From NCBI GenBank assembly GCA_045047105.1, contig JASFYQ010000106.1:1-35351 (forward strand): a stretch of DNA of 35,351 bases. The letters run 5' to 3'. This document shows, one piece after another, positions 30,234 to 35,351 of this stretch. The notes beneath the pieces are model-generated. The model was not told where the DNA came from. It did not search any database and worked only from the letters and a program-made list of their open reading frames with translations. Numbering within the stretch: position 1 is the first letter of the stretch; the number at the start of each line of letters is the position of its first letter. The DNA is from JADGAU01 sp045047105. GTDB lineage: Bacteria > Pseudomonadota > Gammaproteobacteria > GRL18. Made by a program: the position numbers and the translations under genes.

Positions 30234-31880
30234 TTAGGTGATAACACTGGGGGCTGTTCTGCCAGTGAATTCAAATAAATTAGAAATTTTTTCAGCAATA
30301 AGCATTAACTCTTTTAAGGCCTGCTGACTGTCCTTGTGCTGTTTTGTTATATCTTTTTCATAGGAGTCAAAATAAATTCGTAAAGTTGCCCCTGAGGTTC
30401 CAGTGCCAGAAAGTCTAAATATAATTCGTGAGCCATCGGTAAAGCCAATACGAAAGCCCTGATGTAAGCTTCTGCTGTGATCAATCGGATCGTCATAAGT
30501 AAAATCATCTGCAAATTCAACTTGATAAGAGCCAAAATGCTGGCCTTTAAGTGTTTCAAGCTGGTTTTTTATATGTAACATTAATTGTTCTGCTTTTGCT
30601 GATTCAATTGTTTCGTAGTCATGTCTGGAGTAATAATTGCGCCCATAGATCTGCCAGTGTTGTTGTAACACCTTGCTTACACTTTGTTTGCGAATAGCTA
30701 AAATATTTAACCAGAATAGAATGGCCCATAAGCCATCCTTTTCACGGATATGATTGGAGCTGGTGCCAAAACTTTCTTCACCACAAAAAGTTACCTTATC
30801 TGCATCCATTAAATTACCAAAAAATTTCCATCCCGTGGGGGTTTCATAGATATCTAAACCTTTTAATTTAGCTACTTGATCGGCTGCTTTGCTGGTGGGC
30901 ATAGAACGGGCAATGCCAGTAACTTTATCTTTATAACTGCTAATCAGATCGGCATTTGCAGCTAATACCGCCAGACTATCGCTGGGATTAACAAAAATAT
31001 TTTTACCTAAAATCATATTTCTATCACCATCTCCATCAGAGGCTGCACCAAAATCAGGGGCTGAATCTGAAAATAATAAATCTGCCAGCGGTTTTGCATG
31101 GGTTAAATTAGGATCCGGGTGTAAGCCCCCAAAATCCTCTAAAGGAATGGAATTAATTACACTCCCTTTAGCCGCTCCTAAACGTTGTTCAAATATTTCT
31201 ATTGCATAGGGGCCTGTAACAGCATGCATGGCATCAAAACATAAACTAAAACCACTGGCTAAATGTTGCTTAATTTTGTCAAAGTCAAAAATTTCTGCCA
31301 TTAGATCAGCATAATCAGATACGCTATCTATAATTTCAATGCCCATACCAGCAAGTTGCTGTGTACCAATTTGAGACAAATCAATATCTGTAACATCCTC
31401 AAGAGTTACATATTCTGTGATATTTTGGCTAATGGCATAAATAGTTTCGGTGATTTGCTCTGGGGCTGGGCCACCATTTTGCATATTGTATTTAATGCCA
31501 AAATCTTCATCTGGCCCACCAGGATTATGACTGGCAGAGAGAATTAATCCGCCAAAGGTTTGGTATTTACGAATAATAACCGAAGCAGCAGGAGTAGATA
31601 AAATACCATTTTTCCCTACTAACACCTTAGCAAAACCATTAGCTGCCGCCATTTTTAAAATAACTTGAATAGCTTGCTGGTTGTAATAACGCCCATCTCC
31701 ACCAACTACCAGAGTTTTACCTTTTAGATGGTCTATTTTTTGTTGTAAAGCATTAAAAATAGACTGAATAAAATTTTCCAGATAATTTTTTTGACTGATT
31801 TGTTTAACTTTTTTCCGTAGTCCCGAAGTACCTGGTCTTTGATCGTTAAATGGCTTTGTTACTATGTTTATTGTTGTCAT
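30234..31880 (-). CDS. pgm: Phosphoglucomutase (alpha-D-glucose-phosphate specific)
   Basis: The protein has 548 residues. It interconverts glucose 1- and 6-phosphate, feeding glycogen and sugar-nucleotide synthesis. The phosphoserine is S117 in SASHNPGG, the Mg loop is DGDGDRN, the sugar-binding loop CGEESFGTSSNH and the phosphate-binding end RLSGTGTSGATLR. PFNDQRPGTSGLRKKV at the start and SHNPGGPDEDFGIKYN place it in the longer eukaryote-like Pgm group also seen in many bacteria. It is divergent to htpG, and tetR lies downstream on the same strand, with its promoter in the 90 bases after the pgm stop. Confidence 0.97.
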   Translation of the reverse strand: MTTINIVTKPFNDQRPGTSGLRKKVKQISQKNYLENFIQSIFNALQQKIDHLKGKTLVVGGDGRYYNQQAIQVILKMAAANGFAKVLVGKNGILSTPAASVIIRKYQTFGGLILSASHNPGGPDEDFGIKYNMQNGGPAPEQITETIYAISQNITEYVTLEDVTDIDLSQIGTQQLAGMGIEIIDSVSDYADLMAEIFDFDKIKQHLASGFSLCFDAMHAVTGPYAIEIFEQRLGAAKGSVINSIPLEDFGGLHPDPNLTHAKPLADLLFSDSAPDFGAASDGDGDRNMILGKNIFVNPSDSLAVLAANADLISSYKDKVTGIARSMPTSKAADQVAKLKGLDIYETPTGWKFFGNLMDADKVTFCGEESFGTSSNHIREKDGLWAILFWLNILAIRKQSVSKVLQQHWQIYGRNYYSRHDYETIESAKAEQLMLHIKNQLETLKGQHFGSYQVEFADDFTYDDPIDHSRSLHQGFRIGFTDGSRIIFRLSGTGTSGATLRIYFDSYEKDITKQHKDSQQALKELMLIAEKISNLFEFTGRTAPSVIT

Positions 31881-31958
31881 GATAGATCCATAGAGGTTTG
31901 GTTTTTAACTACCTTTTAGAATAAAGGCATAAAAAATAGGTGTTAATAGATTATTTAG

Positions 31959-31986
31959 TTGAAAAAATAGGTATATATCCCCAAAT
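31959..31986 (+). promoter_or_regulatory. Putative sigma-32 heat-shock promoter of htpG
   Basis: GTTGAAA (-35; TTGAAA at 31959-31964), a 14-base spacer and CCCCAAAT (31979-31986) closely follow the RpoH consensus CTTGAAA-N(11-16)-CCCCATNT. The start of htpG lies 102 bases downstream. HtpG is a classic RpoH target, which supports the call. Confidence 0.7.
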
Positions 31987-32087
31987 CGGAGTAAACATAT
32001 TTAGTTATATTACTTTAATACATATTAATTAACCACATTTAACCTTTTAACACTATCAATATTTCAAAACTTAGGGATAAACACTAA

Positions 32088-34127
32088 ATGAGCGTTGAAG
32101 CACATAAAGAAACACTCGGTTTCCAAACTGAAGTTAATCAATTATTAAAATTGATGATCCATTCTCTTTATAGTAATAAAGAGATTTTTCTGAGAGAATT
32201 AGTATCTAATGCATCAGATGCTATTGATAAATTACGTTTTGAAGCTATTAGCGAAAGCAAGCTTTATGAAGATGATCCTGATTTAAAAATATTTATTTCA
32301 GTAGATAAAGAAGCCAATAGCATTACCATCTCAGATAATGGTATTGGCATGTCACGTGATGAGGTAATTGATAACATTGGAACTATTGCTAAATCTGGCA
32401 CCAAGCAATTTATGGAAGCCTTATCAGGTGATCAGCAAAAAGATGCACATATTATTGGCCAGTTTGGAGTGGGATTTTATTCTGCTTTTATTGTTGCCGA
32501 TGAAGTAAGTCTTAAAACACGCCGCGCTGGAACCGATGCTGAAAATGCAGTGTTATGGACATCCAAGGGTGAAGGCGAATTTTCTATTGAAACCGTAGTT
32601 AAACAAAGCCGTGGTACAGAAGTTACTCTACATATGCGTGAAGATGCAAGTGAGTTTTTAGAAGCTATGCGCGTTCGTACTATTATTAAAACCTATTCTG
32701 ATCATATTTCTATCCCTATCGAAATGTTAAAAGAGCCAATGCCTCCTATGCCAACCCCAGAAGGAGAGGCATCAGCGGAAGGTGAAGAGCAAGCTGCAAA
32801 AGAAGAACAGGAAGAAGTAATTGAATATGAAGTAGTAAATAGTGCTTCAGCGTTATGGACACGGAATAAGCAAGACATTTCAGAAGAAGAGTATAGTGAG
32901 TTTTATAAACACGTAGGACATGATTTTGAAGATCCTCTAACTCATATACACAGCCAGGTAGAAGGTAAATACGAATATACTTCCTTATTATTTATCCCTC
33001 AACGTGCTCCTTTTGACCTATGGGACAGAGATCGTAAACACGGCATTAAGTTATATGTTCGCCGCGTATTTATTATGGACGAAACAGAAAAATTAATGCC
33101 CAATTATTTACGTTTTGTTCGTGGTATTATTGATTCTAATGATTTACCCTTAAATGTTTCACGCGAGATTTTACAGGGCTCTAAAATATTAGATAGCATC
33201 CGTAATGGTTCTGTAAAAAAAGTACTTGCTGCTTTACAAAAACTTGCTAATGCTGATGATAAAGAGCAATACAATAAATTCTGGAAAGAATTTGGTCGAG
33301 TAATAAAAGAAGGTCCAGGTGAAGATTTTTCTAATCGTGAAAAAATCGCTAAACTAATCCGTTTTGCATCAACCGATAAAGATACCGATGATCAAGTTGT
33401 TTCTTTGGATGATTATATAGCCAGAATGCCAAAAGCAGAAGAGCAAGCTACTGATGAAGCGGATGCCGATGCAAAAGATGATGATAAAGCGACTGATGCA
33501 ACTGAAGATAAGGGCAATCAAAAAGCTATTTACTATATTACTGCAGACAGTTTTGCAGCAGCCAAGAGTAGCCCTCATTTAGAAATATTCCGCAAAAAAG
33601 GCATTGAAGTATTGTTATTGTCTGATCGCGTAGATGAATTCTTAATGTCATCTTTGCCAGAATATGACGGTATAGAACTTAAGTCCATTGCTCGTGGTGA
33701 GTTGGATTTAGGTGATCTGGAAAATGAAGAAGATAAAAAAGAGCAAGAAAAAGCCGAAGAAGACTTTAAAGATTTTGTAACAAAAGTAAAAGACGCTTTA
33801 GGGGATGAAGTTAAGGAAGTTAGACTGACTCACCGCTTAACCGATTCTCCAGCATGTCTGGTTACTGGCGATCACGATATGAGTGCTAATCTGGAACGTA
33901 TGTTAAAACAGGCAGGTCAGGATGTTATGGGGCACAAGCCTATTTTTGAAATTAATCCAGCCCATCCATTAGTAGTACGTCTTAAAACAGAAACCGATGG
34001 TGATCGTTTTACTGACTGGACTAAAATCTTATTTGATCAAGCACTATTAAGTGAAGGTGGTCAGTTAGAAGACCCTGCTAGCTTTGTTGCCCGATTAAAT
34101 AAAATGTTGCTTGAACTAAGTAGTTAA
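32088..34127 (+). CDS. htpG: Molecular chaperone HtpG (bacterial Hsp90)
   Basis: The protein has 679 residues, about 50 more than E. coli HtpG. The GHKL ATPase domain is complete: FLRELVSNASDAIDKLRF, ISDNGIGMSRDEVI, GQFGVGFYSAF and GTEVTLH. The middle domain has SALWTRNKQDISEEEYSEFY and NVSREILQGSKIL (catalytic Arg), and the C-terminal dimer domain follows. Two acidic insertions explain the extra length: one near residues 217-246, at the position of the eukaryotic charged linker between N and M domains, and one near residues 448-480 in the middle domain, rich in D, A and E. A heat-shock promoter lies upstream and a strong terminator downstream. Confidence 0.98.
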   Translation: MSVEAHKETLGFQTEVNQLLKLMIHSLYSNKEIFLRELVSNASDAIDKLRFEAISESKLYEDDPDLKIFISVDKEANSITISDNGIGMSRDEVIDNIGTIAKSGTKQFMEALSGDQQKDAHIIGQFGVGFYSAFIVADEVSLKTRRAGTDAENAVLWTSKGEGEFSIETVVKQSRGTEVTLHMREDASEFLEAMRVRTIIKTYSDHISIPIEMLKEPMPPMPTPEGEASAEGEEQAAKEEQEEVIEYEVVNSASALWTRNKQDISEEEYSEFYKHVGHDFEDPLTHIHSQVEGKYEYTSLLFIPQRAPFDLWDRDRKHGIKLYVRRVFIMDETEKLMPNYLRFVRGIIDSNDLPLNVSREILQGSKILDSIRNGSVKKVLAALQKLANADDKEQYNKFWKEFGRVIKEGPGEDFSNREKIAKLIRFASTDKDTDDQVVSLDDYIARMPKAEEQATDEADADAKDDDKATDATEDKGNQKAIYYITADSFAAAKSSPHLEIFRKKGIEVLLLSDRVDEFLMSSLPEYDGIELKSIARGELDLGDLENEEDKKEQEKAEEDFKDFVTKVKDALGDEVKEVRLTHRLTDSPACLVTGDHDMSANLERMLKQAGQDVMGHKPIFEINPAHPLVVRLKTETDGDRFTDWTKILFDQALLSEGGQLEDPASFVARLNKMLLELSS

Positions 34128-34146
34128 TCTAAACATCTAGCTAAAA

Positions 34147-34170
34147 TTAGCCCAAGAGTAACTGGGCTAA
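34147..34170 (+). other. 8-bp hairpin after htpG
   Basis: TTAGCCCA (34147-34154) and TGGGCTAA (34163-34170) form a perfect stem with an 8-base loop but no T-run follows. It may protect the mRNA end; the true terminator comes 12 bases later. Confidence 0.5.
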
Positions 34171-34181
34171 AACATAACAAA

Positions 34182-34221
34182 AGGGGAACTTATAATATTA
34201 TTTTGTAAGTTCCTCTTTTTT
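34182..34221 (+). terminator. Rho-independent terminator of htpG
   Basis: AGGGGAACTTA (34182-34192) pairs with TAAGTTCCTCT (34206-34216) over 11 bp with one G-T pair, and T continues from 34216 to 34221. The 13-base loop is A+T-rich. Confidence 0.85.
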
Positions 34222-34259
34222 ATTATTGTATACCAGTATTTATCAGTATAATTTTAAAC

Positions 34260-35234
34260 GTGGTTAGAGATGTGCTTAAAGACAACCTGGTTATTCTAAA
34301 ACCCTCAATAAAGAAAATATTTGTGTTTTCTTTTTTCTATTTTACACTTGCAACGCTATGTTTTTTTATTGAAGCTATTAGCAATAAAATAACTGATGGC
34401 ACCTATATTATCAGTGTTTATGAGTCGAGCTTTTTTTACTTGTTGGGCTGTTATTACCTGGTTCAATTATTACCAGGTTATGCACAATTAAAAATTGATT
34501 CGCAGGGATTGAGCGAAATCTGGTTCTTTCGCCATCGTATTTATATTTCCTGGTCTGATATTAATATTAAAAAATGCAAAAACTCCAAACATGGAGATAG
34601 TCTCTATCTAAATATTGATAATAACTTATTATTTACTAAAAAAATGGTCAGCAAGGGCTGTTATAAACTATCGGATATGGCCATATTCCAAAATGCGATT
34701 GAATATGCTCAATCGTATTTGAACAGTGCTAATTTAAACACTACTAAAAAATCCCAGTTAAAAAAAATTGAGCCCAATAATGCGACTAAGTATTTTGTTT
34801 TAGTGAATATGAAAACAAAATTAATACTGGCTCTGATGATGATAATAATTATATTTAATGGTTATTTTTTAAGCAATGAAACACCAGATGCGAGCTTTAT
34901 TGAACAGGTTCAGTTATGGCAGCAACAAGGAAAACAACAATTACCATCTCAAAAATTACCATCTGGCAAGCTGGATAAGCAATTATTTGAATTATTTAAA
35001 GTCTATGGTTTTTACTGGAAAACGCAGCTAAAACAATTTGATAGGGAATTATTTTTTCGAATATTAGAACAAGAAAGTTTGCAAATTGAAGCACTAATGT
35101 TAAAACGTAAACAGGCTGGAAAAAGCTTTACCAAGCTTGAAAAAACAGAATTTCAACAGCAACTAGATAATTGTAAAAAGAAATTTTTATACTATGATGA
35201 AACTATCTATTTGCAATGTCTGGAAAGAATTTAA
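34260..35234 (+). CDS. Hypothetical membrane protein
   Basis: The ORF has 324 codons from a GTG at 34260; a second in-frame GTG lies four codons later, and no clear ribosome binding site is seen for either. Hydrophobic segments are near residues 21-41 (IFVFSFFYFTLATLCFFIEA), 53-72 (SSFFYLLGCYYLVQLLPGY) and 188-206 (LILALMMIIIIFNGYF). The stretch between the second and third (LKIDSQGLSEIWFFRHRIYI and SWSDINIKK) has the look of a bacterial PH-like domain, a weak guess. The C-terminal 110 residues are rich in Q, K and L and look helical and soluble. I do not recognise the family. Confidence 0.7.
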   Translation: MVRDVLKDNLVILKPSIKKIFVFSFFYFTLATLCFFIEAISNKITDGTYIISVYESSFFYLLGCYYLVQLLPGYAQLKIDSQGLSEIWFFRHRIYISWSDINIKKCKNSKHGDSLYLNIDNNLLFTKKMVSKGCYKLSDMAIFQNAIEYAQSYLNSANLNTTKKSQLKKIEPNNATKYFVLVNMKTKLILALMMIIIIFNGYFLSNETPDASFIEQVQLWQQQGKQQLPSQKLPSGKLDKQLFELFKVYGFYWKTQLKQFDRELFFRILEQESLQIEALMLKRKQAGKSFTKLEKTEFQQQLDNCKKKFLYYDETIYLQCLERI

Positions 35235-35351
35235 AACTACCTGATTAGTAAGCAGCAAAACTCGCTGACGGGATAAAGTGTTATTATATCAATGATAGCA
35301 AATGAAAGAAAAATAACTTTTCGCACTATATTTTATAAGAAATCAAAAAAA
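35235..35351. other. Window end, nothing identified
   Basis: These last 117 bases after the hypothetical gene are A+T-rich and hold no gene or clear signal that I can support. Confidence 0.5.

Noticed and set aside
1..35351. CRISPR arrays, rRNA genes, further tRNAs
   Set aside because: No regularly spaced repeats, rRNA-like stretches or other cloverleaf patterns were found on either strand by eye.

Overview
This AT-rich window most likely comes from the chromosome of a flagellated gammaproteobacterium. The evidence is the gene order trpF-trpB-trpA-accD-folC-dedD-cvpA-purF, a flgA-flgM-flgN cluster with a near-consensus sigma-28 promoter, and an EF-G of the second (EF-G2-like) gammaproteobacterial type. 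I cannot name the genus from sequence alone.

Layout. 1-3435: the 3' end of an EF-G gene with a clear terminator, a glycine-zipper envelope protein and a secreted DUF1223 protein. 3436-8824: accessory DNA beside a tRNA-Arg(CCU) gene on the minus strand (8749-8824). The last 24 bases of that tRNA are repeated exactly at 4286-4309, so 4310-8747 looks like an integrated island. It holds a broken tyrosine integrase, an AlpA-like fragment, a J-domain-like fragment, a broken SMC/ABC-type ATPase gene and one intact two-gene module (XRE-ImmA protein plus PIN-like protein). A decayed piece of the same tRNA at 3455-3481, beyond a brnT-brnA toxin-antitoxin pair, suggests an older insertion at the same site.

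8873-10690: flgN, flgM and flgA on the minus strand. 10772-19238: a uracil-DNA glycosylase gene, then the tryptophan, acetyl-CoA carboxylase, folate and purine genes on the plus strand. 19265-19809: the wreck of an ISAs1-family insertion sequence, split by a 141-bp MITE-like element with 15-bp perfect terminal inverted repeats and an 8-bp target duplication.

19814-23554 (minus): a tightly coupled set made of a CHASE2 adenylate cyclase, a FecR/DUF4384-like exported protein and nadA. Then come a small unknown ORF and suhB. 24911-30144 (minus): a TetR regulator followed by an MMPL-type RND transporter, a LolA-like periplasmic protein and an outer-membrane barrel. Matching palindromes lie in front of both tetR and the transporter operon. 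This is a plausible self-contained envelope lipid or hydrophobic-compound export system. 30234-35234: pgm (minus), htpG (plus) with a sigma-32-like promoter and two acidic insertions, and an unrecognised membrane protein.

The strongest candidates for new biology are the XRE-ImmA/PIN module in the tRNA-Arg island, the TetR-controlled RND/LolA-like/barrel operon, the cyclase-FecR-nadA coupling, and the nested MITE.
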